Notes: a model not told the origin generated them from the sequence alone. 64,000 nt of DNA from Okeania sp. KiyG1 (GCF_014132355.1 NZ_BLZO01000082.1:92201-156200); one strand, 5' to 3'. Shown: positions 8,956 through 17,801, counted from the stretch's first letter. Made by a program: numbers and translations.

Positions 8956-10212
8956 TTAGAATAGGCTTAATTGTACGCCTTCATATCCTTCAAACCTTGT
9001 TGTTGGTAGTAGGTTTTTAATCAAAGCCTTTGCTCTATTCTTGATATTAATTGCAGCATTTAAGTCACGCCCAATTGATAGATTACATTGAGGACAATTG
9101 TGCTTTCTTTGAGCTAAAGTTTTCTTGACTTTATGTCCACAATTACTACATTCAGTTGATGTTCCATGAGGTTTTACTTTGACTATTAACTGACCAGCTC
9201 TTCCAGCCTTGTCAGTTAATATTTGATTAAATTGACCCCACCCTGCATCATGTACAGACTTTGCTAATTTAGACTTAGCCATACCTTTTATATTCAGTTT
9301 CTCAACTGCTACAATATCGTAATTAGATAATAAATTATTAGCCGTTTTGAAATGAAACTCTTTTCTTGTATCAGCTACCTTTCTATGTTTCTTAGCTAAT
9401 TGTTTAATTGCTTTTTGCCTACGCTTACTGCCCTTTTTTCTTCTAGATACTTTCCTTTGGGCTGATTTAAGTTTACATTTGCTAACGCAAAGCTTTCCTA
9501 TGGTCATGCTACCGCAAACGCTAACAGCTTTTCTCAAGTATTTAGGAGCAGGTATAGATTCATTATCAGAAGTTACTACAAAATCAATTAAACCTACATC
9601 TATACCTACTATTTTACCTCGTTTTATATCTGGTTTGATTTCGGGTACAGTTTGATCCTCTAAACTAAAAGTGACAAAATAACCGTTAGATTTTCTCGTA
9701 ACTGATACAGTTTTAATCATAAATCCATCTGGCAATGGTCTGTGAACAATTACTTTGACATCACCTATTTTAGACAACTTGACTTGATTATTAACAAACC
9801 AGTGTTGTTTAAATTGAGGATAAACAAAAGTTTTATATTGGTTCAATCCTTTAAATCTTGGTTTACCAAGACGCTTTCCAGACTTATCACTTTTCATCCA
9901 TCTATCAAAGGCTAACTCAACTCTTTTTGGTACTTCTTGCAATACTTGAGAATGAATATCTTTGTACCATGGTCTATCGATTTTTAATTTAGGTAATGAT
10001 TGTTTTTGACTATAGTAAGTCGGTTGGTCTTTTAATTCTGGCAAGTGGCAAATTAAAGGACAAGAATTAATTGAGCATCTATTTTGCTTCCACCAATCAA
10101 ATCTTTGAGCCAACATATAGTTGTACTGGAAACGTAACATTTCCAGAGTTTTATCTATTTTTTCTGCTTGAGTTTTTGTTGGACGTAATTTATATTGGTA
10201 AGCAATTCTCAT
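8956..10212 (-). CDS. tnpB: TnpB, RNA-guided nuclease of an IS200/IS605-type element
   Basis: A 418-residue protein with the TnpB layout: N-terminal helical domain, wedge region, split RuvC nuclease and a zinc finger. The RuvC residues appear intact: Asp205 in GIDVGL, Glu304 in VAVEKLNIKGM and Asp383 in GRDLNAAINI. The zinc ribbon has CSNCG and CPQC. It should therefore be an active omegaRNA-guided DNA nuclease. An odd stretch near residues 228-244 (VCGSMTIGKLCVSKC) is encoded by a small interspersed palindromic repeat (9478-9531) that has entered the gene without breaking the frame. No tnpA partner is present. Confidence 0.9.
   Translation of the reverse strand: MRIAYQYKLRPTKTQAEKIDKTLEMLRFQYNYMLAQRFDWWKQNRCSINSCPLICHLPELKDQPTYYSQKQSLPKLKIDRPWYKDIHSQVLQEVPKRVELAFDRWMKSDKSGKRLGKPRFKGLNQYKTFVYPQFKQHWFVNNQVKLSKIGDVKVIVHRPLPDGFMIKTVSVTRKSNGYFVTFSLEDQTVPEIKPDIKRGKIVGIDVGLIDFVVTSDNESIPAPKYLRKAVSVCGSMTIGKLCVSKCKLKSAQRKVSRRKKGSKRRQKAIKQLAKKHRKVADTRKEFHFKTANNLLSNYDIVAVEKLNIKGMAKSKLAKSVHDAGWGQFNQILTDKAGRAGQLIVKVKPHGTSTECSNCGHKVKKTLAQRKHNCPQCNLSIGRDLNAAINIKNRAKALIKNLLPTTRFEGYEGVQLSLF
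9478..9531. repeat. Small palindromic repeat inserted in frame within tnpB
   Basis: The segment contains GCTAACGCAAAGCTTTCC and CCGCAAACGCTAAC, in the style of small interspersed repeats of filamentous cyanobacteria that carry GTTTGCG/TTAGCG modules. It adds about 17-18 codons with Cys and Val not expected in TnpB. Confidence 0.5.
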
Positions 10213-10642
10213 CTCGATATTTCTTGAACTACCAGAATTATATTATCATAGTTTATATACATATTTGCCAGATATTAAAGATGAAAAAAACATGACAAAA
10301 TCATGACTAATTAATGATTAACAATTATGAATTAGTCAGATAATGTACAAGATAAACGTTGAGAAATTGACACACATTGTAGAAAAAAAATCACGCATTC
10401 ATCCCACACTGACTAAGCACGCTTTCAGTGTGGGACTTCTGCTTAAAACAGCTAAAATTTGAAAAACTCGGTATTAGTGCTAAACCTAGCACTGAAATCA
10501 ACCAGGTTTTATTGTATAGTTTATGTTGAATAATGGTTTGTGTATAAGTTAAATATATAACCTGCATGGAAAACCACAAGCTCAAAGAAACAAAAAAGCT
10601 GAAAGCTAATTGCTATATTTTTATCGACAGGAGGCGATCGCC
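10213..10642. other. Intergenic region between tnpB and prfB
   Basis: It contains the left-end hairpin of the tnpB element (10404-10432). The rest is AT-rich spacer leading to the prfB ribosome binding site (AGGAGG at about 10630). No gene is seen. Confidence 0.5.
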
Positions 10643-11765
10643 ATGGAAGTATTAGACATTAAACGAGAAATTGAAAATTTGTCCTCTCGTCTGGGAAAAA
10701 CCCAGGACTATCTTTGACATTCCGGCACTAAAAGCAAAAATCCAAGATTTAGAGCAAGTTGCAGCTCAACCGGAATTTTGGGATGACCAAACAACAGCAC
10801 AAAATACTCTGCAAGAGCTTAATGACCTGAAATCCCATCTACAGCAATATCAACAATGGCAAAATAATTTGGAAGATACTAGAGCTATCTTTGAGTTATT
10901 GGAGCTGGAGACAGATGAGTCTTTATTGGAGGAAGCTCAAGCAACTATCTCTGGTCTCAACCAGGAATTAGACAGGTGGGAACTACAGCAATTATTGTCT
11001 GGTCTCTACGACCAAAATGGTGCAGTTATTACTATTAATGCTGGTGCTGGAGGTACAGACGCTCAAGACTGGGCAGAGATGTTGTTGCGAATGTATACCC
11101 GCTGGGGAGAAAGCCATAACTATAAGGTACAGTTGGCAGAAATTTCTGAGGGAGATGAAGCAGGTATTAAGTCTGCAACTCTGGAAATTATCGGGCGCTA
11201 TGCTTACGGTTATCTGAAAGCAGAAAAAGGTACTCACCGCTTGGTCAGAATTTCACCTTTTAATGCCAATGGCAAACGACAAACCAGTTTTGCAGGAGTG
11301 GAAGTGATGCCTGTGCTAGATCATTCTGTAGAGTTGGAAATTCCAGAAAAAGATTTGGAAATTACTACTTCTCGGTCTGGTGGAAAGGGTGGTCAAAACG
11401 TCAACAAAGTTGAAACAGCAGTGCGAATTGTTCATATTCCTACAGGTTTAGCTGTGCGTTGTACTCAAGAGCGCAGTCAGTTACAAAATAAGGAAAAAGC
11501 ATTAGCATTGCTCAAAGCTAGGTTACTGATAATTGCCAAAGAGCAACGCGCTCAAGAAATTGGTGAAATTCGGGGTGATATGGTAGAAGCAGCATGGGGT
11601 AATCAAATTCGTAACTATGTTTTCCATCCTTATCAGATGGTAAAAGACTTACGGACTCAGAAAGAAACTACTGCTATTACAGATGTGATGAATGGCGAGC
11701 TAGACTCATTCATAGAAGCTTATCTGCGACAGGAAAATCAAATGGTCGAGAGTCAGTCTGCTTAA
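10643..11765 (+). CDS. prfB: Peptide chain release factor 2, with programmed +1 frameshift
   Basis: Translation starts at ATG 10643 behind AGGAGG and reads 24 codons to an in-frame TGA at 10715-10717. The site reads CTT TGA C, the classic RF2 frameshift: the ribosome slips +1 on CTT and continues with GAC at 10716. An AGGA sits upstream of TATCTTTGAC, like the internal Shine-Dalgarno of the E. coli site. The product is about 374 residues. Downstream are the SPF stop-codon recognition tripeptide (RISPFNANG) and the GGQ motif ([11 protein letters not shown]). It releases proteins at UGA and UAA codons, and its own level controls the frameshift. The coding parts are 10643-10714 and 10716-11765. 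Confidence 0.95.
10703..10718 (+). promoter_or_regulatory. RF2 programmed frameshift site
   Basis: CAGGACTATCTTTGAC holds an SD-like AGGA, the CTT slippery codon and the TGA stop followed by C. Low RF2 favours the +1 slip, giving autoregulation. Confidence 0.93.
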
Positions 11766-12085
11766 TGTAGGCAGTGCATTAGATTATCAAAATAATTGGG
11801 TCGCGCAACCCCGCCTTTTAAGGCGAAATGTTTTTGGAGGGGGACTCAAGTCCCCGTTACAAAAACAACTTCTGTACGGGCGTTAACGATAGTTATGCGA
11901 AGCAAACGGCCGTTCGCCCCTACTGACTTCTGACTTCTGACTTCATTATTGGGTCGGGGGCGGGTTTATCTGAATAATTTGTCAGACCATTAACTTAACG
12001 CGGAACCCGCCCCTACTATAGAACATTTTAGGTGTGTCACACCACTACTGGACTGTACACTTTATTTATGCAGGGACTCTACATA

Positions 12086-12545
12086 TAGCAAGGGCGAATG
12101 CCATTTAGCAAGGGCGAATGCCATTTAGCAAGGGCGAATGCCATTTAGCAAGGGCGAATGCCATTTAGCAAGGGCGAATGCCATTTAGCAAGGGCGAATG
12201 CCATTTAGCAAGGGCGAATGCCATTTAGCAAGGGCGAATGCCATTTAGCAAGGGCGAATGCCATTTAGCAAGGGCGAATGCCATTTAGCAAGGGCGAATG
12301 CCATTTAGCAAGGGCGAATGCCATTTAGCAAGGGCGAATGCCATTTAGCAAGGGCGAATGCCATTTAGCAAGGGCGAATGCCATTTAGCAAGGGCGAATG
12401 CCATTTAGCAAGGGCGAATGCCATTTAGCAAGGGCGAATGCCATTTAGCAAGGGCGAATGCCATTTAGCAAGGGCGAATGCCATTTAGCAAGGGCGAATG
12501 CCATTTAGCAAGGGCGAATGCCATTTAGCAAGGGCGAATGCCATT
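12086..12545. repeat. Perfect tandem array, 23 copies of a 20-bp unit
   Basis: The unit TAGCAAGGGCGAATGCCATT occurs 23 times with no visible mismatch (460 bp). Each unit contains half of the palindromic repeat AGGGCGAATG/CATTCGCCCCT; the full palindrome is completed only at the last unit, where CGCCCCTA follows. There are no spacers, so this is not a CRISPR. The unit length is not a multiple of three and stops occur in every frame, so it is not coding. Confidence 0.95.
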
Positions 12546-12640
12546 CGCCCCTACTCCCCTACTCCCCTACTCCCCTACTCCCCTACTCCCCTACTCCCCG
12601 CTCCCCTACTCCCTACTCCCTACTCCCTACTCCCTCTTTA
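12546..12640. repeat. Short tandem repeats CTACTCCCC and CTACTCC
   Basis: Six to eight copies of a 9-mer (CTACTCCCC, one variant) are followed by four to five 7-mers (CTACTCC). Such heptamer tracts are typical of filamentous cyanobacteria. They directly abut the 20-bp array. Confidence 0.85.
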
Positions 12641-12697
12641 ACCCAAAGTATGTCACAATGAAGATATTTTATCCCACCCAGACTATAATATGTCCTC

Positions 12698-13309
12698 ATG
12701 TCAAAGGTCTACAGCACTATCGAGCTAATAGATATCCTGGCTGAAGAGCGCCAAGCTTGTCTGCAAGGCCAGCGCCTGAATTTGGCAGCAACTCCCCGCA
12801 CGGGAAATCCAGTAGTTGACCATTTTCTCAAACCAGAGGCTTTCCAAAAGTTTACTGCATATCAAGATTTTAAAGCTGCTATTCATCGCTATCAAACAGA
12901 ATATTTGGTCTCTGGTATTGTGTGGCGACAGGTGACAGTTAATGACAAGACTATTAGTTTTCCTGTAGTCCATGAACAATTAATTGCTTTATTGAGCGAT
13001 CTAGAAATTTTGCAGGCAGCAAAGGTTTCTGTATTAAATTTCTGGAGTCAGGTGACAATGGGGATGGACTTATATTTAAGTGTGGGTAGCGGTCGAGAGT
13101 TTCGCAAAATAGAAATACAAGATGTAGAAGCGATCGCTCAACGTACAGAATGGGCAAATATGTTGAAGTGGGAAAAATCTAATTTTCTGGAGATGCTACT
13201 ACAGTTAGGATGGGGAAAACCAGAGTTAGCAGCTTATCGTCGCGGTTGGCCTAATTCTGGAAGTGAGTATATTCATGCTGTGAAACCAGGAAAGCAACCT
13301 ATTTGTTAA
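12698..13309 (+). CDS. Conserved hypothetical protein, unrecognised
   Basis: A 203-residue soluble protein with no signal peptide or membrane segment. Amino acid use and length look like a real gene, and it is the only long frame here. I recognise no domain. Visible features are a polar N-terminus (MSKVYSTIELIDILAEERQA), an aromatic centre (TEYLVSGIVWRQVTV) and a C-terminus rich in Trp and Gly (LGWGKPELAAYRRGWPN). The start has no strong ribosome binding site, and the ATG in TCCTCATGTCAAAGG is the best candidate. Confidence 0.6.
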   Translation: MSKVYSTIELIDILAEERQACLQGQRLNLAATPRTGNPVVDHFLKPEAFQKFTAYQDFKAAIHRYQTEYLVSGIVWRQVTVNDKTISFPVVHEQLIALLSDLEILQAAKVSVLNFWSQVTMGMDLYLSVGSGREFRKIEIQDVEAIAQRTEWANMLKWEKSNFLEMLLQLGWGKPELAAYRRGWPNSGSEYIHAVKPGKQPIC

Positions 13310-14054
13310 TATAGCTATCAGCGGTCAGCAGTCAGCAGTCAGCAGTCAGCGTTATATAGTGGTTATGGGTAAGTCCTGTTCATCTAAGTTTTCTGGTGAG
13401 TGGTTGGCGATCGCCCGTTTTATATCATGTCCGGTTGAACAGTTATAAATAGACGACGGAGGAGTCAGGAGTCAACCCACCCCTAACCCCGACCGTGGAG
13501 GGGAGGGGAACTCAGGAGTCAGGAGGAAAGAAAGGAGAACAGAAGGAGAAAGTTTTTTGATCGCTAATTATCCGGACATGATATTACAGCATATTTCAGG
13601 TAAATGAGGTACAAATATAAATGGTAAAGTGTTCGTAGCCCGCTATAGCATCTTGCCCGCGACTGGTGTACCTTACTAATATGTATGAAATACGCTGTAA
13701 GTTTTATTATAACTGATACAGGCAATTTTTGGAGAGGTACACACACGCGAGCAAGATGCTCGGACTGGGAACATTTAATTATTAATATCTGTACTTCATA
13801 TAGTTGGAATCTGCTGTAACTGATAACGTAAGCATTCAGCTATTAGCTCTCAGCTATCAGCAACAAGAGTCTATCATATAGGACAGTGTTTAAATTAATA
13901 TAGACTTTAAGGGCAAGGAAGGCAACTTTTGTAGTAAGACAATTAAATATTGCTTTTATCCTAAACTAAAAGCAATAGCTGATAGCTGATGGCTGACGGC
14001 TGTTTGCGCAGCATGACCTAGGAAATGCTTACCTAATAACTGATAACTGAAAAA
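13310..14054. other. Intergenic region with short tandem repeats and inverted repeats
   Basis: It contains AGTCAGC heptamers (about 13320-13355), GGAGTCA repeats (about 13455-13520), the imperfect inverted repeats at 13586-13759, and TCAGCTAT-type repeats before the next gene. No gene is seen. Confidence 0.55.
13586..13759. repeat. Two interleaved imperfect inverted repeats
   Basis: ACAGCATATTTCA (13586-13598) pairs with TGAAATACGCTGT (13686-13698), one mismatch. GCATCTTGCCCGCG...GTGTACCT (13648-13673) pairs imperfectly with AGGTACAC...GCAAGATGC (13735-13759). This could be a decayed miniature element. Confidence 0.45.
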
Positions 14055-15203
14055 ATGATTACATCAACAAAAACATTAAGTTTAGGAGATCCTGCTCCTC
14101 CTTTTATTTTACCAGACCAGTCAGAAGAATTATTCTATTTTAGAGATGAAGCTGGTAAGCCATCAATTCTAATTTTTTATGCCTCTGATGAAATTCCTGC
14201 TTGTCGAGAGATAGCTTGTGCATTTCGAGACTTAATACCTACTTTTAATAAATTTAATTTACAAGTTTATCTAATTAGCTCTGACTCATCAGCATTTCGT
14301 CAAAAATTTGCTGGAGAATATAATATTCCTTTTCCATTGCTGTCAGATTCTCAGAATAAAATCAGTCGTAAGTATGGTGTTTGTTTTCCTGTAAATAATG
14401 ACCAGAAAAGTATGCAATATAGCCGGGTAGCTTTTTTACTCAATCCTAACCAAAGAATAGTTAAAATTTATCATCTCAAATATTTATCAAGTAGTATTGA
14501 AGCAATATTAAAAGATATTAAATATATACTGCCTAAAGAGGAAGCTCGTCATATTCAGATGCAGGCTCCCGTACTATTAATTCCTAATGTTTTTTCTCCA
14601 GAATATTGTAATTATTTGATTGATATTTGGCATACAAAAGGTAATGATGAATCAGGTTTTATGCGTAAAAAAGGTGAGAAAACAGTGGGATATATTGACC
14701 ACACTCATAAGATTAGAAGAGACCATTTTGTGACAGATGAGGAAATTATTACCAGTTTAGATAAAATTATGAGGTCAAGGGTATTTCCGGAGATTAAAAA
14801 AGCTTTTAATTTTAATGTTACTAGACATGAAACGTATAGAATAGCTCGTTATGATGGCAGTCTTGGTGGTTTTTTTAATGCACATCGAGATAATACTACG
14901 CCGGGTACAATACATCGAATATTTGCAATGACATTAAATTTGAATGTGGGTGAATATGAGGGAGGATTTTTAAGATTTCCAGAATACGGACCTCATTTTT
15001 ATAAACCTGATACTGGTAGTGCGGTAATTTTTTCTTCTTCTTTGATGCACGAAGCTACTCCGGTGACATCTGGTTTAAGGTTTGCACTTTTGAATTTTTT
15101 CTATGGAGATAAAGAAGCAGAAGCGAGGAATAATTATGAAAATAGAGCGCAGAATGATTATGATGCAGTAGTTAGAATTCAGAATTCAGAATTTAGAATT
15201 TAG
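14055..15203 (+). CDS. Peroxiredoxin fused to a 2OG-Fe(II) oxygenase (prolyl-4-hydroxylase type)
   Basis: A 382-residue two-domain protein. Residues 5-160 form an AhpC/TSA (BCP-like) peroxiredoxin fold with IPACREIACAF, where Cys50 and Cys55 match the peroxidatic and resolving positions of BCP; the usual Thr three residues before the Cys is Ile47. Residues 175-370 form a 2-oxoglutarate/Fe(II) oxygenase with His277-Arg-Asp279, distal His332 (MHEATPV) and Arg342 for 2OG, all canonical for hydroxylation. The pairing suggests a peroxide-handling enzyme joined to a hydroxylase; substrate unknown. The last eight residues (IQNSEFRI) are encoded by an AATTCAG-type repeat tract that runs into the gene end. 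Confidence 0.8.
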   Translation: MITSTKTLSLGDPAPPFILPDQSEELFYFRDEAGKPSILIFYASDEIPACREIACAFRDLIPTFNKFNLQVYLISSDSSAFRQKFAGEYNIPFPLLSDSQNKISRKYGVCFPVNNDQKSMQYSRVAFLLNPNQRIVKIYHLKYLSSSIEAILKDIKYILPKEEARHIQMQAPVLLIPNVFSPEYCNYLIDIWHTKGNDESGFMRKKGEKTVGYIDHTHKIRRDHFVTDEEIITSLDKIMRSRVFPEIKKAFNFNVTRHETYRIARYDGSLGGFFNAHRDNTTPGTIHRIFAMTLNLNVGEYEGGFLRFPEYGPHFYKPDTGSAVIFSSSLMHEATPVTSGLRFALLNFFYGDKEAEARNNYENRAQNDYDAVVRIQNSEFRI

Positions 15204-15220
15204 AATTTAGAATTCAGACG
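15170..15220. repeat. Heptamer repeat tract TTAGAAT/TCAGAAT overlapping a gene end
   Basis: About six copies of AGAATT(C/T) in 7-bp steps cross the stop codon of the peroxiredoxin-oxygenase gene at 15203, so repeat expansion defines the encoded C-terminus. Confidence 0.7.
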
Positions 15221-15800
15221 CACAACCTCGTTAACGCTGCGCTACATGGAAAGCGGAGCATTCCCTCAGGAAAAAGTGTTTGCGCAGCATTCCGCACCGA
15301 AAGCGTAACGCACCGAAACATCTGGGATAGGCAGTGCGTTCAAATTCCCATTTTCAAACAAATATTCATAAATAAGGTGCGTTACATTTCATTAACGTAG
15401 CCTACTAGACTTATCCTTATTCAGCCCATTCAACAATCACATTCTTGTAATGTAATTGTTTAATCCACTTATCTAATTGTTCGATATTTGCCAAACCTAG
15501 ACAAAGGTAATAATGGTTAGTAGTGTAATCAGCCATTCACAACATTTTCCTGTCAATACTTTTTTTTGGCGTTGGTGAAAAGAGGTATGATATTATCTCC
15601 GGATAAGAGCGCAAACAAAAAACTTTCTCCTTATATTCCTCTTTATTCTTCTTTCTTCCCTCCTGACTCCTGACTTCTGACTCCTGACTCCTCAATAATT
15701 AAGATTAGTATCATACACGCGCTTCACCAACGCCTTTTTTTTTAAGTTTCATTGATTGTTTCTGCTTATTGTTGTGTTTTTTTCTGGGCAAGTGAAGCAA
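15204..15800. other. Intergenic region with a possible small ORF
   Basis: The first part holds interspersed repeats (GTTTGCGCAGCATTCCG type). A small minus-strand ORF (15417-15536) is listed separately. The later part has CTCCTGACT repeats near 15660-15695. Nothing else is seen. Confidence 0.5.
15417..15536 (-). CDS. Possible 39-residue protein, unknown
   Basis: The ORF starts ATG GCT GAT with AGGAAAA upstream and ends at TAA. Its composition is protein-like (CLGLANIEQLDKWIKQLHY). I recognise no family. It may be a real small gene or the end of a decayed larger one. Confidence 0.35.
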   Translation of the reverse strand: MADYTTNHYYLCLGLANIEQLDKWIKQLHYKNVIVEWAE

Positions 15801-16889
15801 CTATTGTAAAAAATTGTTTTTAACCCATTCTTTTTTCTTGTTCCATTCCGGAGAGCCAACGTAACTATTTACTAGCCTTTGCATATTCCCAATGTTAGAA
15901 CAACCATCAAGAGGAATATTTTCTGTAAGTTGAACATTTATTCTCTGATATTGTTGCTCTCCTAAGAGCATTTCTGCCTCAAAATCATCAAGAATTGAGG
16001 AACCATCCATGAGGATTGAAAGTAATGGAATTCTAGGGGTATGACCTACAGCCTCTGGCCAAAGCCATGTTGCTGGACCATATCTGAGGGGGCCATCGGG
16101 TTGATAACTAGGGGGAAGATAGCTCTGAGTTGTTCCTGTACCAATAGATAACATTCTAATGTTTTGAATATTCCGTTTTCCAAGAATACCTGAACCGAGA
16201 ACCCTTGCTAAAGCTAATATGCTAGGGTTGTTAGCAAAGACACCACCATCAACACAGAGTCCATAGCTTGGATGCTGATAAGGAGGGAAATAGGTTGGCG
16301 CAGCACTGGTACAAAGAGCCGCATCTAAGATTGATGTATCTTGGCTATTAAATAGATTGTTTGGGAGATTATCAAGTGTAAGTGGTCTCCATGACTGGTT
16401 GTTTGGATCGGCAGTATTGTCTAGCTGAAATGTGGTCACTAAAACTTTATGGTCTAAATTGGCTAAGGATTTTGAAGGTGATGTTAAATTATTCTCCAAA
16501 ACATTTTTTAAGCCAGTGTTGTCATATTTGACATACAAAAGTTTATCTATAATTCCTATAATCTCTGCAATTCCCGCAAATTCTTTACTATTATCTAAGC
16601 TTTTAGTGAACTTTTCCACGGATAGACGATCGATCTTCGCTCCAGGGTTATAAGGGTTAAATATCTGAGAACAATTACCAGGATTGGCATATATGTTAAC
16701 TAGCTTTGATATGGGAACACCACTTGCTAATCCTAAAGCAATTATTCCACCTGTAGAAGTTCCTGAAAAGACATCAATCTTATTCAGAAAAGGTACCTGT
16801 TTATCCAGTTCTTGTAAAATCATAGCGGTGATTAAACCCCGAATACCACCACCGTCACAGGTCAAAATTAAGAAATTAGAATCGCTCAC
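15801..16889 (-). CDS. Patatin-like phospholipase
   Basis: The protein is about 362 residues when started at GTG 16889, which has AAGGT upstream. Longer versions would need a TTG inside the neighbouring transposon end and are not likely. Motifs are complete: oxyanion loop DGGGIRG (12-18), nucleophile elbow GTSTGG with Ser45, and catalytic Asp214 in VDGGVFANNP. The fold hydrolyses acyl esters of lipids, probably in the cytoplasm or at the inner membrane. No signal peptide is present. The left end of a transposon begins 27 bp upstream of the start, so the native promoter has been replaced and expression may come from the transposon end. Confidence 0.88.
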   Translation of the reverse strand: MSDSNFLILTCDGGGIRGLITAMILQELDKQVPFLNKIDVFSGTSTGGIIALGLASGVPISKLVNIYANPGNCSQIFNPYNPGAKIDRLSVEKFTKSLDNSKEFAGIAEIIGIIDKLLYVKYDNTGLKNVLENNLTSPSKSLANLDHKVLVTTFQLDNTADPNNQSWRPLTLDNLPNNLFNSQDTSILDAALCTSAAPTYFPPYQHPSYGLCVDGGVFANNPSILALARVLGSGILGKRNIQNIRMLSIGTGTTQSYLPPSYQPDGPLRYGPATWLWPEAVGHTPRIPLLSILMDGSSILDDFEAEMLLGEQQYQRINVQLTENIPLDGCSNIGNMQRLVNSYVGSPEWNKKKEWVKNNFLQ

Positions 16890-16915
16890 GAGATATTTAC
16901 CTTTTGAATAATAAA

Positions 16916-17085
16916 TGTAGCAGCCAGCAATAAGATTGTCCTCAACCAGCAATAACGATCATTTTGAGCCAGGATTAATTGCAACTAGATTGATATTTGA
17001 GCCAGAATTAACTGCAACTGAGCCAGGATTAAATGCAACCAGACAGCAATAACTTTTTTGAGCCAGAATTATTTGCAACTAGAAG
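16916..17085. repeat. Left terminal inverted repeat of the Tn552-like transposon
   Basis: It carries several copies of a GAGCCAG(G/A)ATTAA(T/C)TGCAACT unit and CCAGCAATAA units. Its inverse lies at 20492-20661. It abuts the patatin gene start. Confidence 0.85.
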
Positions 17086-17237
17086 TAAAGAAAACGTTCG
17101 TTTTTTTTACTCTTTTCTCTTAGCAATGACAGATACGAAAATAGGACTTTAGAAAAGTAAAAAAACTCAGTCAATTTATCTAAGGTAAGATATAATAATT
17201 AGTGATGAGTTTCTTGCCTTACGGCTGAGGCCCACCC

Positions 17238-17801
17238 ATGCTAATTGGTTATGCCCGAGTCTCGACAGATGACCAAAACTTAAGCCTGCAAAGAGATGCC
17301 TTGCGGACTGCGGGATGCCATCGGATTTATGAAGATCGTATTAGTGGGGCATCAGCAGCCAGACCTGGTTTACAAAAAGCTCTTGAAGTAGCTCGAACCG
17401 GAGATTTATTAGTTGTGTGGCGTTTAGACCGACTCGGGCGATCACTAAAAAATTTGATAGAGATAGTAGAAACTCTTTCAAAAAGAGGTATAGAGCTACA
17501 AAGCCTCACAGAAGTAATTGCTACAAACTCTAGTAGCGGTAAACTCATCTTCCACTTATTCGCAGCCTTAGCCGAATTCGAGCGTAACCTGATTAGAGAA
17601 CGAACCCAAGTAGGCTTAAAAGCAGCTCGTGCCAGGGGACGGAAAGGCGGTCGTCCCAAAACCCTCAAACCAGCCCAGCGCCAGTTAGTAGTTAAACTTT
17701 ACGATGAAAGCCAATACACCATTGATGAAATCTGTCAGATGATGGGCATCTCCAAGCCAACGCTTTACCACTACATTGCGGAGGCTAGAGGAACGACGTG
17801 A
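17238..17801 (+). CDS. Serine resolvase of the transposon (TniR/BinL-like)
   Basis: A 187-residue small serine recombinase. The N-terminus MLIGYARVSTDDQNLSLQRD contains catalytic Ser9. Also present are RLDRLGRSLKNL, the FHLFAALAEFERNLIRERT helix and a C-terminal Hin-like helix-turn-helix (TIDEICQMMGISKPTLYHYI). It should resolve cointegrates formed in replicative transposition at a res site, probably in the 17090-17237 spacer. Its stop overlaps the GTG start of the transposase by four bases, which indicates coupling. Confidence 0.92.
   Translation: MLIGYARVSTDDQNLSLQRDALRTAGCHRIYEDRISGASAARPGLQKALEVARTGDLLVVWRLDRLGRSLKNLIEIVETLSKRGIELQSLTEVIATNSSSGKLIFHLFAALAEFERNLIRERTQVGLKAARARGRKGGRPKTLKPAQRQLVVKLYDESQYTIDEICQMMGISKPTLYHYIAEARGTT

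Larger units (their letters stand above)
8850..10440 (-). mobile_element. IS200/IS605-type element with tnpB only
   Basis: The bounds are set by two terminal hairpins. Near 8862-8890 the right end has CCCACGCTGATT ... AATCAGTGTGGG; near 10404-10432 the left end has CCCACACTGA ... TCAGTGTGGG. The same stem sequence at both ends fits the subterminal palindromes of this family. No tnpA is present, so movement needs a TnpA in trans. The sequence 3' of tnpB, including the right-end hairpin, is where the guide (omega) RNA is expected. Exact ends are not certain. Confidence 0.65.
11766..12697. other. Repeat-filled intergenic region after prfB
   Basis: After prfB there is a hairpin CGCCTTTTAAGGCG near 11811 followed by a T-rich run, a possible weak terminator, and a second palindrome GGGGACTCAAGTCCCC. 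Next come interspersed repeats of the CGGCCGTTCGCCCCTA type, ACTTCTG heptamers, the 20-bp array and a CTACTCC tract. No gene. Confidence 0.6.

Noticed and set aside
12086..12545. Array could be a CRISPR
   Set aside because: The repeats are directly contiguous without spacers and all identical; no cas gene is in the window.
16890..16952. Longer patatin N-terminus from TTG 16952
   Set aside because: Those codons are the transposon inverted repeat; GTG 16889 has a ribosome binding site and gives the usual start before DGGGIRG.
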